From RUG11783 sp964599695 (GTDB lineage Bacteria > Bacillota > Clostridia > Oscillospirales > Ruminococcaceae): DNA of 44,269 bases. The notes under the pieces are model-generated. The model did no database searches. It was not told where the DNA came from and saw only the letters and a list, made by a program, of their open reading frames with translations. Below, in pieces: positions 25,672 through 34,535 of the stretch (positions are counted from its first letter, which is position 1; every line of letters starts with the position of its first letter). The DNA is taken from contig CAZRGP010000019.1 of NCBI GenBank assembly GCA_964599695.1, positions 1-44,269 of the forward strand, written 5' to 3'. The translations under genes and the position numbers were made by a program.

Positions 25672-26904
25672 ATGAAGAAGAACAAAATGATCAATGCCGC
25701 AACCTGCGATGCTAGAGCTGTAACGGAAGAAAGCCTTGCCGGGTATGAAAATATCACCATTAATGCCGCGATTCTGATTGTCGGCGAGCGTTCCAAAGAA
25801 CTGCTGAACAAATATCCCGTGACTATGAATGTGGCGAATGTTCTGGAGGTTCCTGACGGTGATAATATTACTGTTCAGGCTATCAACGGTAAAGGTGAGA
25901 TCGGCCCGGATGCGGATGGAACCGGTGTATTCCTGATGGTTAATGGAAAGCTGGTCATTGCTGAAGGCAGTCAGGAAGCAGTCAGGAGCTATTACCGCAT
26001 CATGGTGAACGGAAAGGTTCTGATGCCGAAAAGTTATGAGGGTCAGTTCCCGAACATTCAGGTAAGTGGAAAAACAGAATGCTATCCAGATGGAGCAACC
26101 ATCCTGAAGGCTGATACGGAAATCAATGATCTGTTTATCGCAAGAGCAGCGAACACTCTGTACTATTGTTCCGGAAACCTGTTCCTCCTGGATTCAGGGA
26201 TCGATGCAGAAAAACTGCTTTCAAAGGGCCTGAAGTTTACCGTAAAGAGGGTCATGATTGCAGAAAGCCTGATCGGCAGGCTGGTTTCTCTGTTTAATGA
26301 AGAAGCCGAGATTGTGAATGTCCCTGACGGAACAAAGCTCATCGACGGCGATTTGGAACTAAAGCCGAAGACCATCAAAAAGTATGGAACCAAGCTTTGT
26401 GTCACAGGTGACGTTTCCATCAAAGACGCCGAAGCCCTCTCTTCTCTGGAATATCTGTTCGCAGATGGTACAGTCAGCGTAAACAAGGAGTTGGAAGACG
26501 CTTTTGACGAAATTGAAAGTGTATATGACGAGCTGAGAATCATTGATCCGGATCTAGGCCTTATCGCGGATCGTCCCTTGGTTAAGGTCGGGACTGCGAT
26601 ATTTGAGAAGTATCCGAAAGGCGTGCGTGTCGAAGACTGTGCCAAGGTCACTCTCTCTGAGGATCTGAATGTAGAAGATATCATGGACAAACTGCATATC
26701 GCAGATTGTGCAATGGTTGTCTGCTCAAAGGAGCAGGAAGAGGCCGTCAATATGATCGCTGAGGATGTTGCCATGATCAAGGTGTCCGGACAGGATTCAG
26801 ATGATGAAGATGGTGAGGATGGTATGGTTGGCGGAATGCTCGGTTCCTTCCTCGGCAAGTTGAAAGATACCCAGATAATCAATGCTGCCGAGTATAAAAT
26901 GTAA
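25672..26904 (+). CDS. hypothetical repeat protein in ECF operon
   Basis: A 410-residue protein that I do not recognise. It is soluble-looking, with no signal or transmembrane segment, and acidic near its end (DSDDEDGEDG). It contains short repeated patterns: INAA at the N-terminus (KMINAATC), again at ITINAAILIV and at the C-terminus (QIINAAEYKM), and VxVPDG twice (LEVPDGDNI, VNVPDGTKL). Alternating hydrophobic residues suggest repeated beta strands or a solenoid. It is cotranscribed with the ECF sigma gene. It may be the target or the regulator of that sigma factor; this is inference. Gene follows a GGAGG site. Confidence 0.7.
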   Translation: MKKNKMINAATCDARAVTEESLAGYENITINAAILIVGERSKELLNKYPVTMNVANVLEVPDGDNITVQAINGKGEIGPDADGTGVFLMVNGKLVIAEGSQEAVRSYYRIMVNGKVLMPKSYEGQFPNIQVSGKTECYPDGATILKADTEINDLFIARAANTLYYCSGNLFLLDSGIDAEKLLSKGLKFTVKRVMIAESLIGRLVSLFNEEAEIVNVPDGTKLIDGDLELKPKTIKKYGTKLCVTGDVSIKDAEALSSLEYLFADGTVSVNKELEDAFDEIESVYDELRIIDPDLGLIADRPLVKVGTAIFEKYPKGVRVEDCAKVTLSEDLNVEDIMDKLHIADCAMVVCSKEQEEAVNMIAEDVAMIKVSGQDSDDEDGEDGMVGGMLGSFLGKLKDTQIINAAEYKM

Positions 26905-27196
26905 AGGATTCAGTGAACGATTATTATGGATCGTGTGGAGCAGATGCTGCTTCGAATGACCGAACTCCAACCTCAAATTCCATTCTGGGCAAAAGCAGAA
27001 CAGATGGAAATATGTACTCCTCAGAAAGAACTTTGGAAGTATACAGATGATGCTTTACGAACAAAAAAACGCGATTTCTTATATCCCATAGTTCACTGCA
27101 GAGTATTTTCAAAAATACTCATTAAAAATCTGAACAAAAGAAAAAATGTAAACTCGTCCAATACTGAAATCTGCAATAATCCATAACAACTATAAA
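26905..27196. other. AT-rich intergenic stretch without supported gene
   Basis: Small open frames exist on both strands (plus from 26926, minus from 27112) but have no ribosome binding site, family match or codon signal. I see no RNA gene here. Confidence 0.5.
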
Positions 27197-27226
27197 GCCC
27201 CTGACATCTTGTAAGAAGCCAGGGGC
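27197..27226. terminator. intrinsic terminator hairpin
   Basis: GCCCCTG (27197-27203) pairs with CAGGGGC (27220-27226), then CCTGTTGTTT. It probably ends the sigma operon. Confidence 0.55.
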
Positions 27227-27298
27227 CCTGTTGTTTACAAAATCATTTCGTGCCTCTTTGCAGTGAGTTAAAGCTCCATACTGCCATACCTACGATGT

Positions 27299-27577
27299 CT
27301 AAAATAAATCGCTATGGCTGCCTGTACGGATTAACCGGAGAATGAGTGTTTCCTTCAGAATCTTATAAACAAGCAGCCAGTCTGGTTCAATATGACACTC
27401 CCGCATATCCTTATAATTTCGAGAGTTTGTCAATGCATGATCCCTGTACTTCTCCGGCAACGGCTGTTCGTTGACAAGCAAAGTGATGACTGCTTCCAGT
27501 TCCTTCGGGTCGCAGCCTCTCTTAACGGCAAGTTTATAATCCTTTTTGAACTGACCGGTAAACTCGACCTTAAGCAT
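27299..27577 (-). CDS. YafQ-family toxin (RelE/ParE superfamily)
   Basis: A 92-residue type II toxin likely to cleave mRNA on the ribosome. It has the RelE-like pattern: VEFTGQFKKDYKLAVKRG, the PLPEKYRDHALTNSRNYKDMRECHIEPDWLLVYKI core typical of YafQ, and LRLIRTGSHSDLF at the end, with histidines and an acidic residue where YafQ has its active site. It overlaps the antitoxin gene by eight bases, as expected for a tightly coupled pair. It is a complete gene and may be functional. Confidence 0.9.
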   Translation of the reverse strand: MLKVEFTGQFKKDYKLAVKRGCDPKELEAVITLLVNEQPLPEKYRDHALTNSRNYKDMRECHIEPDWLLVYKILKETLILRLIRTGSHSDLF

Positions 27578-27836
27578 TGAGTGCCTCCATCAGATCGGAC
27601 ACGCTGTCATAAGGCCCATACAAGTCTTCACCCTTTTCGGATGCATCCATAGCAGCAAGTGTAACGGCGTTCGGAATATTTTTACTCACCTGAAAGGGAA
27701 TCCGCTGCTCACGAACAGACTGCCTAAGAAAGATATTAAAAGCAGTTGTAAGATTCATCCCCAGTTCAGAAAAAAGAGCATCAGCCTGTTTTTTCAGATC
27801 TTCATCTACTCGAAGAGTCACATTCACATTCTTCAT
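27570..27836 (-). CDS. DinJ/RelB-family antitoxin
   Basis: An 88-residue antitoxin. The N-terminal ribbon-helix-helix (VNVTLRVDEDLKKQADALFSELGMNLTTAFNIFL) binds DNA; the C-terminal part (LYGPYDSVSDLMEALNA) would wrap the toxin. GGAGGTGATAAT precedes the ATG. The promoter (TTGACA with TAATAT 18 bases later, minus strand) and a 23-bp near-palindrome at 27888-27910 suggest the usual autoregulation. Confidence 0.9.
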   Translation of the reverse strand: MKNVNVTLRVDEDLKKQADALFSELGMNLTTAFNIFLRQSVREQRIPFQVSKNIPNAVTLAAMDASEKGEDLYGPYDSVSDLMEALNA

Positions 27837-27849
27837 ATTATCACCTCCT

Positions 27850-28090
27850 CATCCATATTATGCGTGTTGCAAAGGATTTGTCAACAGAATCATGTGCATT
27901 GCACATAATTCTGCTAGTCCACCTTCGGTGTGCGTGAAGAAAGAGATCAATCCAGGCACACCGATCAAAATCGCTACGACTATGATCGTCAAGGCGCACA
28001 TGTTGCTGACAAAAAAACATTACGCCAGATTTGCCACTCCTTGTCCCCCGGTCATATTTCCCCACATTTGGACCATAGATTGTGGGGAAA
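27850..28090 (-). pseudogene. remnant of a membrane protein gene
   Basis: One minus-strand frame from about 28090 to 27850 reads MWGNMTGGQGVANLA, a stop codon, then VSNMCALTIIVVAILIGVPG and a hydrophilic end TNPLQHA. It looks like the C-terminus of a transporter with an in-frame stop. I cannot name the family. The antitoxin promoter lies inside it. Confidence 0.3.
27879..27910 (-). promoter_or_regulatory. dinJ-yafQ -35 box and palindromic operator
   Basis: The -35 TTGACA is at 27879-27884 (minus strand). Just upstream, ATGTGCA and TGCACAT form a palindrome about a central base within 27888-27910, flanked by AAT/ATT. This is a likely antitoxin-binding site. Confidence 0.55.
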
Positions 28091-28153
28091 AAGAAACTGT
28101 ATCGGCACGGCCGGTTTTTCTGTTGTCAGATCATTATCAACGCTAATAACAGA

Positions 28154-28187
28154 AAATAGCGGGCACTCCCAAGAATGCCTGCTATTT
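28154..28187. terminator. hairpin, possible terminator
   Basis: AAATAGCGGGCA (28154-28165) pairs with TGCCTGCTATTT (28176-28187), with one mismatch or wobble. Another hairpin follows at 28220-28249, then TGTTTTT. Confidence 0.4.
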
Positions 28188-28249
28188 CAAGCTATTCAGG
28201 ATTATTTAGCACATTTTGAGTAAAAGAGTGCATTACTTCCACTCTTTAC

Positions 28250-28495
28250 CTGTTTTTATGACTTAACTAAGCAAGACAGTTTTTCCATTACTTTCCTCTT
28301 TCCACTTAAGGAGTTTTTTTCAATTCTGTGTTTCATATACACTCTACGTCACCAAATCAAGATTTTTAACACTTTAATACCGCACTAAATCATGCATTTT
28401 GATTGTAAAGATTCTTGTTCCACAAACAAGATGTTGGGCTTCATAGTATTCTATTATGTTTCATCCTATCAGGCGTTAAAGCATTTTATGAATTA
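28250..28495. other. AT-rich intergenic sequence next to IS200/IS605 right end
   Basis: No gene is seen here. The segment next to the tnpB 3' end would contain the guide part of an omega RNA if one is made. Confidence 0.4.
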
Positions 28496-28501
28496 CCCCG
28501 G

Positions 28502-28518
28502 CTGATTCAAAGAATCAG
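28502..28518. repeat. subterminal hairpin at the tnpB end
   Basis: CTGATTC, loop AAA, GAATCAG. It overlaps the last tnpB codons. In this family the right end and the omega RNA scaffold lie here. Confidence 0.6.
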
Positions 28519-29970
28519 ATCGAGGTTTCCGTTCAAACGGCTGCGCCGTTCTACTTGATGGGGATTCACGTCTCCCGTATCCCTTTCTACAGGGACTACA
28601 TTTTTTTGATTTTTCAGCATCTCATCCGGATGCTTTATCACTACGATATTTTTGAAATCAGGCACACTCTTTCCGGAGAATGCATCCGGGAATGCCTTCC
28701 TCAGGATGTTGGCTGATCCGTTCAGGTCCGCGTTGATGTTTTCTCCATTCTTCGTCCGGTACAGCCCTCTCCGGATCCTTGTTCCGCTGAATGATGCTTC
28801 TTCACCAAAACCAGGGATCTCATCCTGATCCATAAAACTTGCCTTGGAAGTGTACGCCTCTTCCTGCTCAAGTATCCTTATTCCGTTTCGTTCTCCCTGG
28901 TACTTCAGGATATGCTTCAGCCTGTCAAAGGGGATCTGTACGAACTTCTGGTTTGTTTCCTTGCCCAGGGATACCTTCTGTTTCCAGCCCGGGTTGCTTC
29001 CGATCACTATCGTGTCGATACGGTTTTCTACGCACCATAGGATCAGACTCTTTCCTGCTTTCAGCATCACATCCTTGATCTTGTCATTCCGGTAGTTGGT
29101 GACTTTCCAGTATTCTTCAGTCGGTATGAACTTCTTGTCGGAGCCTTTGGTCTGTTTGCTCATCATCTTCGCAATACGTTTGTTATACCGCTGATTGACC
29201 GACTTGACGACACCGCCCTTGTAAAGAAGACAGGGCAGCCCGCAATTGTTTGTGACAGCCATGAGGTTGTTCACTCCGGGATCCATGGCAGCGATCCGCT
29301 CTGGTTTTTCTTCCATAACCGGCAAAGCTTTCCCATCGTCAAAGACGAGAGAGAGCTGATATCTTCCGTTTTTCGGACTTACATGCACTTCTTTCAATCT
29401 GCCGGGACACGTTTTCCCGATGCAGACTGTGTCTTTGGTCAAGGGCAGTTTGATTTCGTATGCTCCATTCTCCTTTTGCCGAATGACACAATCCTGATTT
29501 GTTATTCTGAAGGAGCATGCGCCGCCTTTACGCTTATATCCCGGAAGTTCCGGCTTGCCTGTAAATAACTCAGGCGTCACGGCATACTGCTTCATCGCTT
29601 TGTAGAACGACGTGATGTCCGTGCACACCTGTTTTATGATCCACTGAGCTGTCTGCCTGGGAAGTCCTTCCGCAAAGAAGTCCGGATTCTGTGTTACCCT
29701 GAGCACTCTCTCCGCAAAGTTGGATGACAAGACTCCGGATTTTGGTATTTTTCTGGTGTTTCCCAGATACTGTATCGTTGCCTCCACCTCATTGCGGATC
29801 TCTTTCTCATTGTCTGTCCAGTCTTTAACATCTTTCTTTGCAGACGTGATCATCTGCCGCTGCCTGAACAAGACTGCATTGGACAGGTTGTTTGAAAGAT
29901 GCGCAATTCGGTCGAGATAAGCATAAACAGCATCGCTTTCACTTACCTGAATGTTCAGGATCCGATACAT
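28507..29970 (-). CDS. tnpB: TnpB-family RNA-guided nuclease, zinc ribbon lost
   Basis: A 487-residue IS605 OrfB/TnpB protein. RuvC residues are present: D230 in AAMDPGVNN, glutamate 371 in ILEQEEAYTSKASF, and D415 in NINADLNGSANI. In most TnpB proteins a CxxC...CxxC zinc ribbon sits between the second and third RuvC motifs; here residues 375-410 (TSKASFMDQDEIPGFGEE ... RGLYRTKNGE) have no cysteine. The N-terminal half is the helical wedge/REC region. TnpB cuts DNA guided by an omega RNA from the element's end. Length and reading frame are intact. Other members lacking the ribbon exist, so this is a subgroup, not necessarily decay. Confidence 0.85.
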   Translation of the reverse strand: MYRILNIQVSESDAVYAYLDRIAHLSNNLSNAVLFRQRQMITSAKKDVKDWTDNEKEIRNEVEATIQYLGNTRKIPKSGVLSSNFAERVLRVTQNPDFFAEGLPRQTAQWIIKQVCTDITSFYKAMKQYAVTPELFTGKPELPGYKRKGGACSFRITNQDCVIRQKENGAYEIKLPLTKDTVCIGKTCPGRLKEVHVSPKNGRYQLSLVFDDGKALPVMEEKPERIAAMDPGVNNLMAVTNNCGLPCLLYKGGVVKSVNQRYNKRIAKMMSKQTKGSDKKFIPTEEYWKVTNYRNDKIKDVMLKAGKSLILWCVENRIDTIVIGSNPGWKQKVSLGKETNQKFVQIPFDRLKHILKYQGERNGIRILEQEEAYTSKASFMDQDEIPGFGEEASFSGTRIRRGLYRTKNGENINADLNGSANILRKAFPDAFSGKSVPDFKNIVVIKHPDEMLKNQKNVVPVERDTGDVNPHQVERRSRLNGNLDLIL

Positions 29971-30059
29971 CAGTTGCTATTCCTCCTTTCCGGCACTTAT
30001 GGTCCTTATTTATAGTATAATTATACCATACACCAACATTTCAGTTGAAGGAGGGTAAT

Positions 30060-30503
30060 ATGCGAATCAATTCATTAGGTTACTATGTCAACCGTCACAG
30101 TTGTTTCCTGCTCCAGTATCACTTGGTTCTTGTGACCAAATACCGCAGACCGGTAATTACCGGAGCTATTGAGGATAGCCTTAAGGCATATACGGAGAAG
30201 TATTTCAAGGATCGGGACTGTGTGATTCAGGCCTTTGAATGCATGCCTGATCACATTCACATCCTTTTTGACGCGCCACCGCAGATCAACTTAGCAGAGT
30301 TTATCAATGCGTACAAATCTGCTTCATCCCGCAGGATGCGTTCGGATCATCCTGATGAGGTATCCAGATATTATCAGGAACCCTACTTCTGGAGTCTTTC
30401 ATACTTTATAGGTTCCGTGAGTGATCGGACTGCTGCGGCGGTGAAAAACTATATCAACAATCAGAAAGGAGATTTGGCCGATTCACCCACGTCTGATTCA
30501 TAG
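30060..30503 (+). CDS. tnpA: IS200/IS605 Y1 transposase
   Basis: A 147-residue HUH single-strand transposase from the ATG at 30060 with GAAGGAGGG before it. The histidine motif is CMPDHIHIL, and the catalytic tyrosine is in AVKNYINNQK. The early part YHLVLVTKYRRPVI is typical. It mobilises the element as single-stranded DNA. Length matches the family. It diverges from tnpB, with a TATAAT-like promoter in the gap. Confidence 0.9.
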   Translation: MRINSLGYYVNRHSCFLLQYHLVLVTKYRRPVITGAIEDSLKAYTEKYFKDRDCVIQAFECMPDHIHILFDAPPQINLAEFINAYKSASSRRMRSDHPDEVSRYYQEPYFWSLSYFIGSVSDRTAAAVKNYINNQKGDLADSPTSDS

Positions 30504-30515
30504 AATCACGCGTGG
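30487..30515. repeat. subterminal hairpin at the tnpA end
   Basis: CCACG TC TGATTC ATA GAATCA CG CGTGG: two stem segments with a small internal loop. It overlaps the tnpA stop codon and resembles the hairpin at 28502-28518. Confidence 0.6.
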
Positions 30516-30597
30516 TACTCTCGGCTAAGGATAGATTTGATGCTAAAGGAATTTATAGGAAAACATCTATTGTCAATCTACATACCCCTTTATTCTC

Positions 30598-31000
30598 TTA
30601 CCTACAGTTCCTTTTATCTTCATCTGCAATGCGGATATAATATTTTCCGAAAGCGGAGTATGGAACATCTTCACCGGAAGATGATTGGGATTTGATAATC
30701 ACGAAACCCCTTGGTTTTCCTACATTTTCTGATCCTCCTGATTTTTCCCCAAGATCCGTTCTCCCGATTTCACTATATTGAGTGACAAACTGGTTGATCG
30801 TGATTTCGTCGAAAAGTGACAAGTTCTTTGAACGTCATCTTCCGTGGTCGGCTTTTCGTTCCGTCAACCTCCGATCCGTCAAATCTCATCATTCTTCAGT
30901 CGTGACATCCTCACGAACCACCATCATCGGGACTTCACCTAACAATCCGCAAACCCTTGAAATTACGGAACTTTTTGGACGTTTCGGTCTTTTTCTCTTG
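30598..31000 (-). pseudogene. fragment of an AlbA-type ATP-binding protein gene
   Basis: The minus-strand frame at 30598-30822 ends in PYSAFGKYYIRIADEDK, a pattern seen in AlbA_2/Schlafen-type ATP-binding proteins just after the DNA-binding domain, then stops. Upstream, another frame has MMRFDGSEVDG and KMTFKELVTF, as in the same type of protein, so the gene seems frameshifted and truncated. It lies directly at the IS200/IS605 left end. Family assignment is tentative. Confidence 0.4.
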
Positions 31001-31028
31001 GATGTATTACAAGACGAAAGGTATAAAA

Positions 31029-31057
31029 AAGCCTCATGCCGTAATGGCACAAGGCTT
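31029..31057 (-). terminator. intrinsic terminator hairpin
   Basis: AAGCCT..TGCC and GGCA..AGGCTT form a two-part stem; on the minus strand it is followed by TTTTTT. Confidence 0.5.
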
Positions 31058-31059
31058 GA

Positions 31060-31716
31060 TTTGTAACTATGTTTCTTAGGCTGTCAGACGCTCAGAGAGG
31101 ATGTAACTTTTGATTACATTTTGAGTGTCACGCGACACCTCTCGATTATTCCCACTCTTTGTGTTTTAAACGTAACTATAGCAGATGCGCTTATATACAA
31201 ACCGTATAATTTAATATACTTACACAATATACGGTAAGCTATCGCTCGGGCAAGATTCAACTCTTATCAGTAATCTTATCATTGACTGATAAGATTGTCA
31301 AAAGTTATGCCTTAAAGGCTCAACTTATGGAGAGTTGAAAGAATTCACTTATTTGATATCAAAGGATTATAGTTTTAGGTTAGTTTACATACATATTAAA
31401 AACTATGAATATTTAATCGTAGCAAAGCAAGCCCTAGAGTTGAGCATAAATGTAGCCATCATATATAACGCTTGCAGAATTTCATTATCTCTTGCAAGAC
31501 TGCCAGACACTTCTGAAAACACCCGTGAAAACTGAGATGGTTTTGCGTTTTACGCTCGGTTTTGCTTGATTCTGGCGGTTTCTGTAAGCAAAAATCGTGA
31601 CCCAATTATAACTCAAACCCCGTATGGACTAAGGATTTGCTGCATATGTGCCTCATACCCATTGCATCCTAGGGCGATGGATAACGGCATAGTGTACGTA
31701 AATCCTCACTTTTCTG
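31060..31716. other. long intergenic stretch with structured segment
   Basis: There is no supported gene in these 650 bases. A plus-strand open frame at 31335-31535 lacks a ribosome binding site and family features. The segment 31256-31339 can fold as a three-way junction (separate entry). A small hairpin GTGTC-ACGC-GACAC lies near 31126-31139. Confidence 0.5.
31256..31339. ncRNA. candidate structured RNA
   Basis: An outer stem TTCAACTC (31256-31263) with GAGTTGAA (31332-31339) encloses a 10-bp hairpin (31272-31281 with 31287-31296) and a small hairpin GCCT/AGGC (31309-31319). It matches no RNA family that I recognise, and the strand is unknown. Pairing could be coincidental in AT-rich sequence, but the 10-bp and 8-bp perfect stems are nested cleanly. 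Confidence 0.3.
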
Positions 31717-34446
31717 CTATTGTAACTTTTTCATTTTGATTTGTGATTGCCCAGAGAATATAGAAGCATCACGTTTCGCGTTTGCTATTGTAAAGCTACT
31801 AAGCACCTTATGCTGACTTTCTGGACTCCAATAAATCTTTAAGTACCTTCTTGATCTAGTAATAGCAGTATAAAATATATTATGCGTAATCATCTCATCA
31901 ATGTCTTTAGTGATTACAACCTTGACTGAATCATATTCTAAACCTTGCGCTTTATGGATTGATACAGCATAAGCTATCTGAAAAGGAATATCTGTATCAT
32001 CAGCATAGTCATTATCATCATCTGCATCTCGCTTTTTAGATACGTAGAACCTAACAACCGATTTACCCTTGCTTATTGGGTCCAGTAATTCAAGTCCGTT
32101 ATGCCTGACATCCAAAGCTGTTAGTCTCTTATCGACTTCAATTGTAAACCAGATGCTATCATTGTCTTGGTCAAGTTCAATATTTATGATAGTTCCCTTG
32201 AGATTATTATATAGTGCTGGAGCAAATCGTTCTGATTCATTGAAAAGAATAGGATCGCCGACTTTAAATGTCCATACCCCCCACCTAAATGGTTTGTTCT
32301 TATTATTCTCCTGAAGATATCTATTAATATTATTTATTCCATATAGCCCATCATAATTCAAACAGAGAATAATCTCGTCATCAGACTTTTTATCAAATAC
32401 TGTATCATTCAGATTCGAAGCATATTCATGATTCACGATATACTCTGTCAAATCATTATCCAAGTCTCGGACTTTTTTCCACAACTCTAATAATCTAGTA
32501 TCCTCTGTTCTGTACGGTTTTACAAGTTCGTTCCATGCATACTTAGGGACAAAATACCTTGCCATGGCGAACCAATTCCCAAATACAATTGATTCTATTT
32601 GGTAAGTATCTCCCACTAATACAAGAAGTTCAAATTTCACTTTCTCCAAAAGAGCCGCCATATCTGCGTTACTGACCATGCTGCACTCATCTATCACCAG
32701 AATGTCATACTCCGTATCTATATACTTGGTCATCAGATATTTACGGATGGTCATGAATTCACAATTTTGTGCGCTTACTTTACGCCGAAGATTATCAACC
32801 GCCGGATTTGTATTCGCAAGGAATAGCTTTGACTGATCATCAAAAAACTGAGCTATATGATTAATAATATATGTTTTTCCAGTCCCAGCCGCACCATAGA
32901 TTAAGGATATATGGGTGTTTGTAAACATTGAACTAAGTATGCTTTTCTTTTCTTCGCTATCAATATCGGCCTCAAGCATTATCCAGAAATCTATTGCATC
33001 CGAATATCCTTGAACTCCTTCTTGTGCCATCTCCTGCAGCTTTTCTATGATTAGTTTTGTATGATCATATGATTCTTTTACATAGAGATTCTGCCCAAAT
33101 CTTTCAATCCGCCGTCCCGAATGACCGCTATATAGAAGCTCGTTAAAATGTCGGACTTTTTCATCAATATCATCCGTGTACTCTTCGAGTTCCTTTACCG
33201 GAGTATATAGCCGAGAATTGGTGCTCATATTCATATGAATGTATCTCGCAAGGATCTCGTGCTCACGCCCTTCCGAGCTAATGCTGCCAAACAATTCGCG
33301 ATCCCCAGGGTTGTGTTGCATCAGCGAAGAGGCGAATGGCATCGTATCAAAAGGAATACAACCCCACTGCAGATACAAATCTGAAAGCCTAAAATTGCTT
33401 TTATCATTTCTCTGCGTTTTTATAATTTTGTTGTTTAAGGTATGTAGAAGATACCTGATAACATTTGAACCAGGTTTATTCTTGCTGATTATATCTCTAC
33501 TTTTGTCAAGAATCGGTTCAAAGTGATGTGCCTGACTTCGACTGAACATCTGACATTTTATCCAGACATATTCGCTCTCTGATGAATTGACAATATCCAG
33601 CAAGCTCACGCCAGACTTAGACAAATATGACATCATCCCTGTGTATTCTGAATGCGAGGCAGACATCTTAATTTTGGCACCAAAAAGACTGGCATAATTA
33701 TTCAATTCGCACGGCCTTACTGAAACAACAAAATCAGTAAGAATATTTACCGGCATTTTCCTTCCTCTGATGTCGATCTTCTCATAATGAATATCAGATT
33801 TAATAGAGTAATGGCAAGGGACCGTGATGGATGAATAGCAAACAAAGCGATCAAACTTGCTCGTAGTATCATAGGCGGGTGTTAATGTAATTTCATAGTA
33901 TAACCGGTTTGAGACAATAAAAGGAACCGTTTTGTGAACATACATCCTTGGTTCATGAGAAAAACTACGAATATCATAAGGTCGATCAATAAGTAAAGCT
34001 ATCTTTTTCTGATATTCCTGAACCGTATCATCTGTATCGATTGGGAATTTTTCAATGTTCTGAAGGATATTAGCATGATATTCTTGTTTCATGAATTCCC
34101 GTATTTGCAAATAATACTGATAATACTTTATTACTAACCTTTCAGCGCCTTCGTTATCCGGAGTATAATGTGACTTCGACTCTTGTAAAAAAGAGTGAAA
34201 ACTACGCAGAAACTGATATTTGTTATCCCGCTTTATAAACTCCATTGCTTGCGGAATGGTATCCCAGTCAACGTCAATATCCTTTCCCTGAGAAAAAATC
34301 TTCAAAGCAATATGCTCGACAAGATTCCTGGACTGACTTAAAAGATTCTGTGCCACCAAGGCCCTTGTCACTCCGTCGAAATCAATTAAATCTATATTTC
34401 TACAGATAATGTCATTGATATTTGAAATCTTATTATCTATCGTCAT
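31717..34446 (-). CDS. RecD-like superfamily 1 helicase with long N-terminal region
   Basis: A 909-residue protein. The C-terminal half is a superfamily 1B helicase: Walker A YGAAGTGKTYIINHI near residue 515, Walker B ILVIDECSMVSNADM near 580, AVSIHKAQGLEYDSVKVVI near 832, and YTAITRSRRYLKIYW. The first 480 residues match no domain that I recognise. Such fusions occur in defence or conflict loci. No strong ribosome binding site precedes the ATG at 34446. Codon use is AT-rich like its neighbours. It is close to restriction remnants, so a role in DNA-targeting defence is plausible but not shown. Confidence 0.8.
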   Translation of the reverse strand: MTIDNKISNINDIICRNIDLIDFDGVTRALVAQNLLSQSRNLVEHIALKIFSQGKDIDVDWDTIPQAMEFIKRDNKYQFLRSFHSFLQESKSHYTPDNEGAERLVIKYYQYYLQIREFMKQEYHANILQNIEKFPIDTDDTVQEYQKKIALLIDRPYDIRSFSHEPRMYVHKTVPFIVSNRLYYEITLTPAYDTTSKFDRFVCYSSITVPCHYSIKSDIHYEKIDIRGRKMPVNILTDFVVSVRPCELNNYASLFGAKIKMSASHSEYTGMMSYLSKSGVSLLDIVNSSESEYVWIKCQMFSRSQAHHFEPILDKSRDIISKNKPGSNVIRYLLHTLNNKIIKTQRNDKSNFRLSDLYLQWGCIPFDTMPFASSLMQHNPGDRELFGSISSEGREHEILARYIHMNMSTNSRLYTPVKELEEYTDDIDEKVRHFNELLYSGHSGRRIERFGQNLYVKESYDHTKLIIEKLQEMAQEGVQGYSDAIDFWIMLEADIDSEEKKSILSSMFTNTHISLIYGAAGTGKTYIINHIAQFFDDQSKLFLANTNPAVDNLRRKVSAQNCEFMTIRKYLMTKYIDTEYDILVIDECSMVSNADMAALLEKVKFELLVLVGDTYQIESIVFGNWFAMARYFVPKYAWNELVKPYRTEDTRLLELWKKVRDLDNDLTEYIVNHEYASNLNDTVFDKKSDDEIILCLNYDGLYGINNINRYLQENNKNKPFRWGVWTFKVGDPILFNESERFAPALYNNLKGTIINIELDQDNDSIWFTIEVDKRLTALDVRHNGLELLDPISKGKSVVRFYVSKKRDADDDNDYADDTDIPFQIAYAVSIHKAQGLEYDSVKVVITKDIDEMITHNIFYTAITRSRRYLKIYWSPESQHKVLSSFTIANAKRDASIFSGQSQIKMKKLQ

Positions 34447-34535
34447 CTGAGGATACTAGCGTCTCCATCTATATTAACAATTACCAAACATAAGAAATTC
34501 TCTTTTACAGGCCCGGTCATCATTTTACAAACACC

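Larger units (their letters stand above)
28495..30540. mobile_element. IS200/IS605-family element with divergent tnpB and tnpA
   Basis: tnpB (minus) and tnpA (plus) diverge from a short AT-rich gap. Both outer ends carry a related hairpin: CTGATTC-AAA-GAATCAG at 28502-28518, and TGATTC-ATA-GAATCA at 30494-30508 enclosed by CCACG/CGTGG. Such subterminal hairpins are what the TnpA transposase recognises. The exact cleavage sites are not fixed. Confidence 0.75.

Noticed and set aside
26926..27186. 86-codon plus frame after the ECF operon
   Set aside because: No ribosome binding site and no recognisable features; the opposite-strand frame is equally weak.
31335..31535. 66-codon plus frame
   Set aside because: No binding site; it overlaps a predicted RNA stem and reads as random AT-rich sequence.
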